Of a DNA stretch of 55,448 nt, positions 14,878 to 23,920 are shown piece by piece. How positions within the stretch are numbered: the stretch's first letter is position 1; the number at the start of each line of letters is the position of its first letter. The stretch comes from an uncultured Muribaculaceae bacterium (GTDB taxonomy: Bacteria > Bacteroidota > Bacteroidia > Bacteroidales > Muribaculaceae). Below the pieces are notes generated by a model that saw nothing but the letters and a program-made list of their open reading frames with translations, made no database searches and was not told the DNA's origin. The position numbers and the translations under genes are program-made. The stretch spans positions 1 through 55,448 of the forward strand of contig CAJUCW010000024.1 of assembly GCA_910585275.1 (NCBI GenBank), read 5' to 3'.

Positions 14878-16074
14878 ATGGGAAAAGTAGTGATTATCGG
14901 CGCCGGTGGCGTCGGAACCGTAGTGGCAGCCAAGTGCGCCCAAAACCCTGACGTGTTCAGCGAAATCGTGATTGCTTCCCGCACGAAAGAGAAGTGCGAC
15001 CGCCTCGCCCAACGCATAGGGGCACCCAACATCACGACCGACCGGGTCGATGCAAACTCCGTGGAGGAGCTTTGCGAGCTTTTCAACCGCCACAAACCCG
15101 ACATCTGCATCAACGTAGCCCTCCCCTATCAGGACCTCACCATCATGGAGGCTTGCCTGCAGTGTGGCGTGAATTATCTCGACACCGCCAACTACGAGCC
15201 TGAAGACGAGGCTCATTTCGAATACAGCTGGCAGTGGGCATACCGCGAGCGTTTCGAGAAAGCGGGCCTCACCGCCATACTCGGCTGCGGCTTCGACCCC
15301 GGGGTGTCGGCAGTGTTTGTGGCTTACGCAGCCAAGCACCACTTCTCCGAGATGCGTTATCTCGACATCGTCGATTGCAACGCCGGCAACCACGGCAAAG
15401 CTTTCGCCACCAACTTCAACCCTGAAATCAACATCCGCGAAATCACCCAGAAAGGGAAATACTGGGAAGACGGAAAATGGGTGGAGACGGAAAACCTCGA
15501 AATCCACCGTCCGCTCAACTATCCCAACATCGGCGAGCGTGAATCATACCTCCTCTATCACGAGGAACTGGAGAGCCTTGTAATCAACTTCCCCACCATC
15601 CGCCGCGCACGCTTCTGGATGACATTCGGACAGGAATACCTTACCCACCTCCGCGTAATCCAGGACATAGGCATGGCGCGCATCGACCCCGTGATGTATG
15701 AGGGCCGCGAGATTGTCCCCATCCAGTTCCTGAAGGCGGTATTGCCCGACCCCGGGTCGCTCGGAGAAAACTACACGGGCGAAACCTCAATCGGCTGCCG
15801 CATATCCGGGCTCGACAAGCAAGGGAAAGAATCGACCTATTACATCTACAACAACTGCTCGCACGAAGAGGCATACAAAGAGACCGGCGCACAGGCCGTA
15901 AGCTACACCACCGGCGTTCCCGCTATGGTGGGTGCCTACATGTTCCTCACAGGGAAATGGGTGAACCCGGGCGTACACAACGTTGAAGAATTCGACCCCG
16001 ATCCGTTCCTTGAAAAGCTCGCACTTTCCGGCCTGCCCTGGCACGTAATCGTTGACGGCGACCTTGAGCTTTAA
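14878..16074 (+). CDS. Saccharopine dehydrogenase-family protein, probable carboxynorspermidine synthase
   Basis: 398 residues from ATG 14878; the longer frame from a TTG at 14791 is unlikely. The N-terminal Rossmann motif VVIIGAGGVGTVVAAKC binds NAD(P)H. 'GCGFDPGVSAVF', the 'VDCNAGNHGKAFATNFNPEI' stretch and the long C-terminal catalytic domain match the saccharopine dehydrogenase-like enzymes of gut Bacteroidetes. Those act as carboxynorspermidine (or carboxyspermidine) dehydrogenase in polyamine synthesis rather than in lysine metabolism. That assignment rests on family knowledge; the partner decarboxylase is not in the window. A strong terminator follows. Confidence 0.78.
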   Translation: MGKVVIIGAGGVGTVVAAKCAQNPDVFSEIVIASRTKEKCDRLAQRIGAPNITTDRVDANSVEELCELFNRHKPDICINVALPYQDLTIMEACLQCGVNYLDTANYEPEDEAHFEYSWQWAYRERFEKAGLTAILGCGFDPGVSAVFVAYAAKHHFSEMRYLDIVDCNAGNHGKAFATNFNPEINIREITQKGKYWEDGKWVETENLEIHRPLNYPNIGERESYLLYHEELESLVINFPTIRRARFWMTFGQEYLTHLRVIQDIGMARIDPVMYEGREIVPIQFLKAVLPDPGSLGENYTGETSIGCRISGLDKQGKESTYYIYNNCSHEEAYKETGAQAVSYTTGVPAMVGAYMFLTGKWVNPGVHNVEEFDPDPFLEKLALSGLPWHVIVDGDLEL

Positions 16075-16094
16075 CCATAACGCCAGACCTTCTT

Positions 16095-16141
16095 AGTTCA
16101 GGATTCCGCCCATGCAAACTACAAGGGCGGAATCCTGAACT
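16095..16141 (+). terminator. Strong hairpin terminator
   Basis: A perfect 17-bp inverted repeat (AGTTCAGGATTCCGCCC at 16095-16111 with its complement at 16125-16141, 13-nt loop) lies 20 nt after the dehydrogenase stop. A short T-containing stretch follows. Confidence 0.75.
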
Positions 16142-16201
16142 TTCCAATTATACCTTTACATTACAGTTAACCACCTGCTTGACAATTAAATTCTTATTTA
16201 T

Positions 16202-18628
16202 ATGATAAAGACTTATTCCCTCGGCATGACGGCCGCCCTCGCATTGACAGCGGCGGGAGCCGCCATAGCCGCACAAAGCGAAATCAAAGAGCGCAACGGC
16301 GGCTATGAGGTTGAAACCGGGAAAGGAATCGTGGCGGTGCAGCCATTCAACAACGATATTTTCCGCGTCACCGCCCTACCTATGGGTTCGCAACTGAAAT
16401 ACCGCCCTTCGCAGTCGGCGGTGATGAAACCTGCGGCTGCAAAAATCAATACGAGCGCCACTCCGGAAGCTTTCTTCATCTATTCCCCCACCACAACCGT
16501 CAGAATCGACCGCGAAAGCGGGAAAGTGACGTTTCACAATGCAAACGGTGACCTCATCCTTTCGGAGATAGAGGGAGTTGACAACTCCGGTAAAGTAAAG
16601 ACCGTCACGTTTGAAGGCGATACGGAAGAATCCTTCTACGGAGCCGGCGAAAGGGGACATTCGCTCAATCTCAACGGCGACACGCTCGTGATGTTCAACC
16701 GCCAGAACTACGGCTACACAGCCGGCGACCCGCGCATATCGCAGATGGGCATCACCGCTCCCTATTTTGCATCAGACCTCGGCTACGGAGTGCTTTTCGA
16801 TGACTACAACGAAGCCAAGCTTACACTTGGCGACACAATAAACTATACATCCGACACCCCGCAGCCGCTCTCCTACTATTTCATCAACGGCAACGGCAAC
16901 CTCGCCGGCACGACGGAGCGCTACACCCTACTGACCGGACGCCAGGACCTCCCGCCTTTTTGGAGCCTCGGATATATCACCTCGAAATACGGCTACCACA
17001 ACCAGAAGGAAGCCCTCGGAGCCATAGATTCGCTCAAGACCCGCGATTATCCCGTTGACGGTATCGTGCTCGACCTTTATTGGTATGGCGTGGAGTCTGA
17101 CATGGGACGCCTCGAATGGGACCCCAAGCAATGGCCCGACCATCGCAAGATGCTTTCCGAACTGAAGGAGAAGGGGGTGAACACAGTGCTGATTTCCCAG
17201 CCCTATATCAACAAAAAGGGAGCGATTGACAACTACAACCACCTTTCGTCGAAAGGGATGCTCGTAAAGGATTCCCTCGGAAACACCCACGACGTGACCA
17301 CCTGGGTGGGCGATGCCGGCATGCTTGACGTCAGCAACCCTGACACCCGCGAATGGCTCTGGAACCGTCTGAAAGGACTGACCGAAGAGGGCGTGGCAGG
17401 ATGGTGGGGCGACCTCGGCGAACCCGAGGTGCATCCGCGTTCGATGGTGCATGCCAACGGAGAGACGGCCCCGCAATACCACAACGCATACGGCAACGAA
17501 TGGTCGCGCCTTATCTACGAGGGCCTGCGAAAGGATTTCCCCGACATGCGTCCGCTCCTGATGATGCGCGGCGGCACGGCGGGTCTGCAGCGTTACAGCG
17601 TGTTCCCCTGGACCACCGACGTGTCGCGTTCGTGGGGCGGGTTCCAACCGCAGATTAACCTTATGCTCAGTGCCGGCCTTTCCGGACTTGCTTACATGGG
17701 CAGCGACCTCGGCGGATTTGCAGTTGACCCCGAGCACCCACGGGATGAGGAACTTTACGTGCGATGGGTGCAGGCAGGGGCGTTCACTCCGATGATGCGC
17801 ACGCATGCAACCCGACAGGCCGAACCTTACCATTATCCCGAACAGGAGGAAATTCTAAAAAAATTTATAAGGATGCGCTACGAATGGCTCCCCTACAACT
17901 ATACGTTGGCTTACGAAAACGCATCGAAGGGGCTGCCACTCGCCCGTCCGCTTAACTTCGACGGCAATAACCCCGACCCGAAATACGGCGAAATCTCCGA
18001 CGAATACCTTTGGGGCAGCGAAGTGCTCATAGCCCCCGTTATGGAGGAAGGGGCACGCAAACGCAAGGTGCTTTTCCCGGCGGGAGAATGGGTGAACTGG
18101 AACAATCCGTCGCTCCGCTATAAAGGAGGCAGCGAGGCTAACGTGCAGGCTCCCATAGACCAGCTCCCGATGTTTGTCAGGGCAGGTTCGTTCATTCCGC
18201 TTTACACACATCCCATCGAGAACGTTACCCAATACAACCCGCAATTCCTGACGGTGCGTTATTATCCCGCAAACAAAGAAACGGAGTACGTATTGTTTGA
18301 CGACGACCGCAAATCGCCTACCTCGTTGAGCGACGGCAAATACCAACTCACATATTTCACCGGAGAAAAGCGCACCCGCGAAACGGAAATCTCGCTTCGC
18401 ACCAACGGAGGGAGCTACGACGGTATGCCGGCGTTGAGGATGATTACCCTGGAGGTGGTTGACGTGGCTAAGCCCAAATCGGTTGCTCTCTCCGACGGCA
18501 CTCCGATGGAGGAAGCTGCATCGCTGAAAATAATCCGCCAGTATGGCTGGACCTACGACAACGACACCCGCACCCTTGCCGTACGTTTCCCCTGGACCTA
18601 CCAGCCCCTCTCCGTCACAATCCGCTGA
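16202..18628 (+). CDS. Secreted alpha-glucosidase/xylosidase-type enzyme, GH31
   Basis: 808 residues. A signal peptide (MIKTYSLGMTAALALTAAGA) precedes an N-terminal galactose-mutarotase-like domain (about 30-240) and a GH31 barrel (about 245-600). Nucleophile Asp404 sits in GWWGDLGEPE and the acid/base Asp473 in WTTDVSRSW. 'DGIVLDLYWYG', 'WDPKQWPD' and 'GSDLGGF' are further family segments. C-terminal beta domains (about 610-808) follow, including a DUF5110-type module near residues 690-760. It releases alpha-linked glucose (or a related sugar) in the periplasm; exact specificity is unresolved. It stands alone, between a terminator and a repeat region. Confidence 0.92.
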   Translation: MIKTYSLGMTAALALTAAGAAIAAQSEIKERNGGYEVETGKGIVAVQPFNNDIFRVTALPMGSQLKYRPSQSAVMKPAAAKINTSATPEAFFIYSPTTTVRIDRESGKVTFHNANGDLILSEIEGVDNSGKVKTVTFEGDTEESFYGAGERGHSLNLNGDTLVMFNRQNYGYTAGDPRISQMGITAPYFASDLGYGVLFDDYNEAKLTLGDTINYTSDTPQPLSYYFINGNGNLAGTTERYTLLTGRQDLPPFWSLGYITSKYGYHNQKEALGAIDSLKTRDYPVDGIVLDLYWYGVESDMGRLEWDPKQWPDHRKMLSELKEKGVNTVLISQPYINKKGAIDNYNHLSSKGMLVKDSLGNTHDVTTWVGDAGMLDVSNPDTREWLWNRLKGLTEEGVAGWWGDLGEPEVHPRSMVHANGETAPQYHNAYGNEWSRLIYEGLRKDFPDMRPLLMMRGGTAGLQRYSVFPWTTDVSRSWGGFQPQINLMLSAGLSGLAYMGSDLGGFAVDPEHPRDEELYVRWVQAGAFTPMMRTHATRQAEPYHYPEQEEILKKFIRMRYEWLPYNYTLAYENASKGLPLARPLNFDGNNPDPKYGEISDEYLWGSEVLIAPVMEEGARKRKVLFPAGEWVNWNNPSLRYKGGSEANVQAPIDQLPMFVRAGSFIPLYTHPIENVTQYNPQFLTVRYYPANKETEYVLFDDDRKSPTSLSDGKYQLTYFTGEKRTRETEISLRTNGGSYDGMPALRMITLEVVDVAKPKSVALSDGTPMEEAASLKIIRQYGWTYDNDTRTLAVRFPWTYQPLSVTIR

Positions 18629-18640
18629 ACGCTCTCCAGA

Positions 18641-18665
18641 CAATGCATAATGCATAATTCATAAT
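18641..18665. repeat. Short TGCATAATGCATAATTCATAAT repeat patch
   Basis: A single patch of the AT-rich palindromic family found at 12316 and 21076, placed about 12 bp after the GH31 stop codon. Confidence 0.6.
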
Positions 18666-18730
18666 CGGAAGGTTAATATCCGGAAGCCGATATTGGCAAT
18701 TCTGCAATAGGAATTGAGAACCCGACGATT

Positions 18731-18807
18731 AATCAAACATGCCGAAGGCATGTCCCTACCTATAAATGCACTGATTTTGTAGGGACATGCCTTCGGCATG
18801 TTTGATT
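18731..18807. repeat. Perfect 29-bp inverted repeat with nested palindrome
   Basis: Arms 18731-18759 and 18779-18807 are exact complements (AATCAAACATGCC... / ...GGCATGTTTGATT) with a 19-nt loop. Each arm also contains the palindrome ACATGCC-NNN-GGCATGT. Part of the arm recurs at 47613-47640. No protein-coding function is visible. Confidence 0.85.
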
Positions 18808-18819
18808 GTCCCGACCGAA

Positions 18820-18904
18820 AAATTTTACGGTGAGCCGCATTTTTATCAAAACAAATTTTACGGTCAGCGGGTATTTTGCCAAAATAAATTTTACGGTCAG
18901 CCGG
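18820..18904. repeat. 33-bp tandem repeat (two and a half units)
   Basis: Units start at 18820, 18853 and 18886, each beginning AAATTTTACGGT(C/G)AGC, with a period of exactly 33 bp and a partial third unit. The period keeps frame, and the + strand would read a recurring NFTVS word every 11 residues. The array ends near the stop of marC. The 18629-18928 interval holds these repeats and no convincing gene. Confidence 0.8.
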
Positions 18905-18928
18905 AAAACATGTGGCGAGAGGGAAGAA

Positions 18929-19579
18929 TCAGGAAAGGCCGTTGCCGGCTTTGATGATATCGACGAGGATAGGCTTGAGGCCGCCCACGAAACATTCCAC
19001 GGCTATCACCATGAGGATAAGTCCCATCAGACGCATCATGACGTTGTTGCCTGTCTCTCCGATGAGCGGGACAAGGCGTGTCGATGCACGGAGTATCACG
19101 TATGTGAGTATGTAAATCAAAGCGATGCTGACGATAAGCGTAATCTTCATCGGCATCGTGTTGGCGTTTTCCATGAGCATGATGCCGTTGGCTATGGCTC
19201 CCGGTCCGCACAACATAGGGATGGAGAGGGGCGTTATCGAAATGTCGTTGGCATACACCTTCACCTCCTCTTCGCTGAGTTTGGTGTTGGAATACTTCGC
19301 CTGAAGCATGTCAAACCCGATTTTCATGATTATAAAACCGGCGGCAATGCGGAAACCGTTGGTTGATATGCCGAACAGCGTGAAGAGCACCTGGCCGCTT
19401 ATGGTAAAAGCAATCAGGATGATAAAAGATATAATAGTGGCTCGTTTCACAATCTGCGCCCTTTGGGCATTGTCGAGCCCTTTGGTCATAGAGAGGAACA
19501 CGGGCATCGTTCCCAACGGGTTCGTAAGGGTGAAGAACGATGTCAGGCAGATGAACGCGAACGGCAGAAGATTTTCCAT
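18929..19579 (-). CDS. MarC-family integral membrane protein
   Basis: 216 residues with six hydrophobic helices and family segments 'FFTLTNPLGTMPVFLSM' near the N-terminus and 'ISITPLSIPMLCGPGAIANG' in the middle. These are the two conserved Pro/Gly-containing stretches of MarC (UPF0056) proteins. The family is named after the mar locus, but its transport substrate is unknown. Inner membrane. A minus-strand -7 box TATTTTTG lies at 19641-19648. The gene is monocistronic, followed by repeat arrays. Confidence 0.88.
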   Translation of the reverse strand: MENLLPFAFICLTSFFTLTNPLGTMPVFLSMTKGLDNAQRAQIVKRATIISFIILIAFTISGQVLFTLFGISTNGFRIAAGFIIMKIGFDMLQAKYSNTKLSEEEVKVYANDISITPLSIPMLCGPGAIANGIMLMENANTMPMKITLIVSIALIYILTYVILRASTRLVPLIGETGNNVMMRLMGLILMVIAVECFVGGLKPILVDIIKAGNGLS

Positions 19580-19640
19580 AAGGTCAGTTTATAAAAGCCG
19601 AGTGAATTTCAAACCCACTCTAAGCGCGGTTAATTTTGTG

Positions 19641-19648
19641 CAAAAATA
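19641..19648 (-). promoter_or_regulatory. -7 promoter box for marC-family gene
   Basis: CAAAAATA on the + strand is TATTTTTG on the minus strand, matching TAnnTTTG, about 62 nt upstream of the ATG. The -33 element is not clear. Confidence 0.45.
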
Positions 19649-19792
19649 CATAAAAATTTTTGCATATCTCACCCTCCAACCTTAAAATATAATAAAAAAT
19701 TTAGCAATAAGCAATTCATCACAACCTGTTTTCAACAATAATCGCAATGAATTGCTTTCAGTTTGACAAAGATATATGTGCTAAATCCGGAT

Positions 19793-21043
19793 TTATTTTC
19801 TCACTTGTCCGGTGCCGGAAATCAGATATTTGTAGGTGGTGAGTTCGGGGAGGGCCATCGGACCGCGGGCGTGGAGTTTCTGGGTGGAGATGCCGATTTC
19901 GGCACCGAAGCCGAACTGTCCGCCGTCGGTGAAAGCCGTAGAGACATTGGCATAGACGCACGCCGCATCCACCTCAGTCTGGAACCTCTTCACAGCCTCT
20001 TCATCTTCACTCATGATGCATTCGCTGTGGTGGGAACCATACATGGCGATATGCTCCAACGCCTCGTCGAGCGAACCGACCGTCTTTACAGCCATCTTAT
20101 AGTCGCGGAACTCGGTGCCGAAACTTCCGGCATCGGCATGGCGCAGCAACGCGGGGGGATAATTCCCCGAAATGGCACTATATGACTCGGAATCGGCATA
20201 TATCACTACATTCCGTTCCGCCAACGGAGCCGCAATGGCCATGAGGTCGGGCAGACGGTCGCGATGCACCACCAGGCAGTCAAGGGCGTTGCAGACGCTC
20301 ACGCGGCGCGTCTTGGCGTTGCACACCACCGCCATGCTCTTCTCCAACGAAGCAGAGGAGTCGATATAAGTATGGCATACCCCGGCCCCGGTCTCGATTA
20401 CCGGCACCACGGAATGCGTGCGTACATAGTCAATAAGTCCGCGGCCGCCACGGGGTATTATAACGTCGATGAGACCGACGGCCTCCATCATGACCGTCGC
20501 GCTCTCACGTTCGCCGGGGAGCAATACGCACAGACCTTCCGGAAGCCCCTCCTCGCGGAGACATTCATGGATGACGCTGACAATGGCACGGCTCGAAAGG
20601 TCGGCATCATGTCCCCCTTTCAACACGCACGCGCTTCCGGCACGGAAACAAAGTCCGAACACGTCGGCGGTTACGTTTGGACGGGCCTCATAAATCACAC
20701 CGATTACCCCGAAAGGAACGGAAACCTTCGTAATCTTCATACCGTTGGGGCGCACCGTTTCCGCTATCACCTTGCCATACGGCTCCGGAAGACGCGACAC
20801 GGCAAGCATGTCGGCGGCAATACCTTCCACCCGTTCCGGCGTAAGGCGCAGACGGTCGTAATCGGGATTCTCCGCATCCATACGGAGAAGGTCTTTCGCG
20901 TTCTCTTCAAGAATGAAATCCATCCTCTCCACAAGCCTTGTCGAGATTTTAGATAGCACGGCAGCCACCCGGGCCGGAGGGATGGCAGGAAGCACGCGTG
21001 ATGCCGCTTTCGCTTCCTTTATGAGGGTAATCGTTTGTTTCAC
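19793..21043 (-). CDS. proA: Glutamate-5-semialdehyde dehydrogenase (gamma-glutamyl phosphate reductase)
   Basis: 416 residues, the usual ProA length. Diagnostic segments are 'PFGVIGVIYEARPNVTADV', 'VLKGGHDADLSSRAIVSVI', 'IPRGGRGLIDYVRTHSVVP' and the catalytic Cys in 'VSVCNALDCLVVH', with 'QFGFGAEIGISTQKLHARGP' near the C-terminus. It reduces gamma-glutamyl phosphate with NADPH in the second step of proline synthesis. Cytoplasmic. It follows proB in the same direction, but 221 bp of AT-rich repeats separate them, so it may be expressed by read-through from proC-proB. Confidence 0.96.
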   Translation of the reverse strand: MKQTITLIKEAKAASRVLPAIPPARVAAVLSKISTRLVERMDFILEENAKDLLRMDAENPDYDRLRLTPERVEGIAADMLAVSRLPEPYGKVIAETVRPNGMKITKVSVPFGVIGVIYEARPNVTADVFGLCFRAGSACVLKGGHDADLSSRAIVSVIHECLREEGLPEGLCVLLPGERESATVMMEAVGLIDVIIPRGGRGLIDYVRTHSVVPVIETGAGVCHTYIDSSASLEKSMAVVCNAKTRRVSVCNALDCLVVHRDRLPDLMAIAAPLAERNVVIYADSESYSAISGNYPPALLRHADAGSFGTEFRDYKMAVKTVGSLDEALEHIAMYGSHHSECIMSEDEEAVKRFQTEVDAACVYANVSTAFTDGGQFGFGAEIGISTQKLHARGPMALPELTTYKYLISGTGQVRK

Positions 21044-21075
21044 TTCATTTTATTTTAATTCACAATCTCAGTTTA

Positions 21076-21292
21076 ATGCATAATTCATAATGCATAATGC
21101 ATAATTCATAATGCTTAATGCAGAATGCTTAATGCAGAATTCATAATGCTTAATGCAGAATGCTTAATTAAATACTATTCATAATTTCTAATCCCTAATT
21201 TCTAATTGGAATAGATTATGCATTATGCATTGTGCATTGTGCATTATGCATTAAGAGAAGAGTATTATGCATTTAACGGTGCATTATGCATT
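21076..21292. repeat. Dense TGCATAAT / AATGCTTAATGCAGAAT repeat block between proB and proA
   Basis: Many copies of TGCATAAT, ATTCATAATGC and AATGCTTAATGCAG run through the proB-proA gap. They extend into the proB coding region: the last codons of proB (ATG CAT AAT GCA ... AAT GCA TAA) are made of the same word. Confidence 0.8.
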
Positions 21293-22359
21293 TCCAGGTA
21301 GAGGTAATCATAATGAATGGCGGGACGCTGCCCCTTCTTGCCGACAATCTCCATGAGCGCCGACGAGGAATATTCGCTGCAACCGATGGCTATGGTCTCG
21401 CCGTTCTCGCGCACCACGCTCACGAGGTCGCCCTTATCGAACGTGCCATCAACCGACACAATCCCCACCGGGAGAAGACTCGTAGCCCGCGACGGGTCAA
21501 GAAGGCTCTCGGCAGCCCCGGCATTGACGGTGAGCACACCTTTCACGAAATCCTGCGAGTGTGCAATCCATTTCCTCACGCCGCATACCCTGTCGCCCGG
21601 AAGGATGCGCGTACACACCACATCGCGCCCGGCGACTATATCGGTGAGTATGCCGTCTCTCTTCCCGTTGGCAATAATCACCTCGATTCCTTCCGAAGCC
21701 ACCTTCAAGGCGATACGGCTTTTGGTGAGCATCCCGCCGCGCCCGAAAGTGGATTTTCCGGCCACGACCACTTCCGAAAGGTCGGTTACGTCGCGCCCTA
21801 CGGTGCGTATCACTCCCGACGAAGGATCAGACGGGTTGCCGTCGTATATGCCATCGATATTGCTGAGGATGATGAGGATATCGGCATCCATCATTGTGGC
21901 GACGAGTCCGGAAAGTTCGTCGTTGTCGGTAAACATCAGTTCGGTGACTGAAACGGTGTCGTTCTCGTTGACCACCGGAATCACGTTCTGCCCGAGCATC
22001 ACCTCCATGCAATGTTTCTGGTTGAGATAATGTGTGCGGGAGCCGAAACCTTCCTTGGTGGTGAGCACCTGTCCGCAAGTCAGGCCATGGTCGCGGAAAA
22101 GTTCGTAATAACGGTTGATAAGCTTCGCCTGGCCCACGGCAGAAAACAGCTGGCGGGCCGACACAGTGTCGAGACGATGCGACGGCTCGACTTCGTTACG
22201 ACCCGCCGCCACAGCCCCGGACGACACCATAATCACCTGATGGGAATGCTTGTGGAGTTCGGCCACCTGGTCAACGAGCGCCGACATACGGGTAACGTCG
22301 AGGGTGCCGTCGGCACGTGTAATCACGTTGCTCCCTACCTTTACAACAATCCTGCTCAT
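21265..22359 (-). CDS. proB: Glutamate 5-kinase with PUA domain
   Basis: 364 residues. The amino-acid-kinase domain (1-~255) shows 'VVKVGSNVITRADG', 'MVSSGAVAAGR', 'VNENDTVS' and 'FGRGGMLTKSRIALKVASEG'. A C-terminal PUA domain follows (about 275-350, 'LTVNAGAAESLLDPSRATSL'). It phosphorylates glutamate in the first step of proline synthesis and is normally feedback-inhibited by proline. Its ATG overlaps the proC stop by 4 nt (22356-22359), giving coupled translation. The C-terminal MHNAPLNA is encoded by an intergenic repeat word that has entered the gene end. Confidence 0.96.
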   Translation of the reverse strand: MSRIVVKVGSNVITRADGTLDVTRMSALVDQVAELHKHSHQVIMVSSGAVAAGRNEVEPSHRLDTVSARQLFSAVGQAKLINRYYELFRDHGLTCGQVLTTKEGFGSRTHYLNQKHCMEVMLGQNVIPVVNENDTVSVTELMFTDNDELSGLVATMMDADILIILSNIDGIYDGNPSDPSSGVIRTVGRDVTDLSEVVVAGKSTFGRGGMLTKSRIALKVASEGIEVIIANGKRDGILTDIVAGRDVVCTRILPGDRVCGVRKWIAHSQDFVKGVLTVNAGAAESLLDPSRATSLLPVGIVSVDGTFDKGDLVSVVRENGETIAIGCSEYSSSALMEIVGKKGQRPAIHYDYLYLEMHNAPLNA

Positions 22360-23132
22360 ACCGATGCCTTCAGTGCGGCAATAACCGCCGCTGTGAATCC
22401 AAGCCTTTCCATCTCGTTAAGCCCTCTGATGGTTATGCCGCCCGGTGTGGTGACCTTGTCGATTTCCACTTCCGGATGGGAGCCCCCTTTCAGCAACTCT
22501 CCGGCTCCTTCCGCCGTATAAGCAGCCACTTCGGCGGCAAAACCCGGGCGAAGCCCCAACTGCACAGCACCTTCCGCTGCGGCACGTATGAACCGGAGGA
22601 AAAAAGCTATGCCGCAAGAGGCGAGTGCGGTGCAGGCCGCCATATCTTTCTCAGGGATGATAAAAGTCTTGCCGGAACGTGAGAAAATCCCGTCGATTTC
22701 TTCTACCGCCGAAGCCGGAGCGTCGGCATCATGCGATATGAAGGTAACGCTCTTGCCGAGACGGATTGCAGTGTTGGGGATTACGCGGAAAAACGCCAGA
22801 CCATCCGCAGCACGGTCAAAGGCGTCATGAAGCGCAGCAAGGGAAAGGCCGGCAACGACCGACACAATCAAAGCGCCGCGTTTGACGTAAGGGAGAATCT
22901 CTTCCATCACTCCGGGCGCAATGTACGGTTTCACGGCAATCACGACAATGTCGGCGTCTTTCACTGCCTCAGCGTTGGAATGCATGCACTCCGCTTCCGG
23001 GCATGCCTTACGCATCTTTTCGAGGGTGGCGGCGGAAGCGGCCGTCACCGCAAGTTTATAACCGGTGCCGACAAGTGACTCCGCAATGGCGGAACCCATG
23101 TTGCCGGCACCCAATATTGCAATCTTTTTCAT
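22356..23132 (-). CDS. proC: Pyrroline-5-carboxylate reductase
   Basis: 258 residues. The Rossmann motif is AILGAGNMGSAIAESL, followed by 'DIVVIAVKPYIAPGVMEEI', 'RVIPNTAIRLGKSVTF' and the C-terminal 'VTTPGGITIRGLNEMERLGF' signature of ProC. It reduces pyrroline-5-carboxylate to proline, the last step. Proline genes run proC-proB-proA, leftward. proC starts 22 nt after a small lipoprotein gene, so the transcript may begin with that gene. Confidence 0.96.
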   Translation of the reverse strand: MKKIAILGAGNMGSAIAESLVGTGYKLAVTAASAATLEKMRKACPEAECMHSNAEAVKDADIVVIAVKPYIAPGVMEEILPYVKRGALIVSVVAGLSLAALHDAFDRAADGLAFFRVIPNTAIRLGKSVTFISHDADAPASAVEEIDGIFSRSGKTFIIPEKDMAACTALASCGIAFFLRFIRAAAEGAVQLGLRPGFAAEVAAYTAEGAGELLKGGSHPEVEIDKVTTPGGITIRGLNEMERLGFTAAVIAALKASV

Positions 23133-23154
23133 ATTATTCCTTTCTGGACAGAGG

Positions 23155-23694
23155 TTAATCCTCCGTGGTTTCGCTAAGGTCTATGAGTTCATAACCATCC
23201 AGTGATTTTTCCAAATCTTCTTTCGAAAGCTTGTGGAAAGTCTCGTATTTGTCGGGATCCACCACATAATCCTGCTTGAAAAACACACTGAAGATTTCAA
23301 ATTTATCATCACCTTCCAGACCGGAGAAATCGGGGGTGTCAACCCAGCAAATCACGAGTTCGTCGTCATTGACGCTCACCACCTGATACACCTGCATGGC
23401 CCCCGTAGAGTCTTCACGCATCATTATATAGGAGTAGGGTTCGAAGAAATACATTTCCTTACGTTTGACCCATGCCTCCCAACCGTCCTGGCTCATGAAA
23501 TCGTATTCATACATGTTGTCGGGGTCGGCAAACTCGAATACGTGTCCTTCGCGGTCCTGCCAGATTCCGATAATATCATATTCCGAACGTGTTGGAGCGT
23601 CATCGTCGCTACACGACACCATGGTTACAGACAACAGCAATACAAGCAAAAATGCAGAAACGTTTCCGATAAAGGAGAGTCTATAATTTCTCAT
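23155..23694 (-). CDS. Small surface-type lipoprotein of unknown function
   Basis: 179 residues from ATG 23694. The signal peptide ends in a lipobox 'VTMVSC' followed by SDDD, an acidic motif that in Bacteroidetes favours export of lipoproteins to the cell surface. The mature part has alternating strands and many acidic residues, including 'DIIGIWQDREGHVFEFADP', reminiscent of lipocalin-like small lipoproteins, and an acidic tail. It lies directly upstream of proC, probably as a shared transcript. No ligand is known. Confidence 0.75.
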   Translation of the reverse strand: MRNYRLSFIGNVSAFLLVLLLSVTMVSCSDDDAPTRSEYDIIGIWQDREGHVFEFADPDNMYEYDFMSQDGWEAWVKRKEMYFFEPYSYIMMREDSTGAMQVYQVVSVNDDELVICWVDTPDFSGLEGDDKFEIFSVFFKQDYVVDPDKYETFHKLSKEDLEKSLDGYELIDLSETTED

Positions 23695-23757
23695 CAATTA
23701 AAAGTTAAAAGCGACCCGAACAAGTTAATCCTGACAACCTGACGCGCCGCGCATGTT

Positions 23758-23801
23758 AAAAAAATGGCATACAACGGGAAGATTTTATCCGTTGTATGCC
23801 A
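23758..23801 (-). terminator. Terminator for the gene at 23921-24637
   Basis: A perfect 13-bp stem (TGGCATACAACGG at 23765-23777 with its complement at 23789-23801) is followed, in minus-strand reading, by a T run (A's at 23758-23764). Confidence 0.8.
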
Positions 23802-23920
23802 CAAAATTATGAAATTCCCGCGATATTATCGCAATTATTCTCGTTTTTTAGGATTTATTCACTGTTACAGCATCTATCTATCCCGACTCAATATCGGTAG
23901 CAGCAAACCACGACAAACAC

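Noticed and set aside
18820..18904. Possible short CRISPR array
   Set aside because: Repeats are directly contiguous with a 33-bp period and no unique spacers. There are only two full units and no cas genes.
18806..19366. Rightward ORF with repeated NFTVS words over the 33-bp repeat and antisense to marC
   Set aside because: Most of it is antisense to the well-supported MarC gene. The NFTVS periodicity simply reflects the in-frame 33-bp DNA repeat. No promoter or plausible protein fold.
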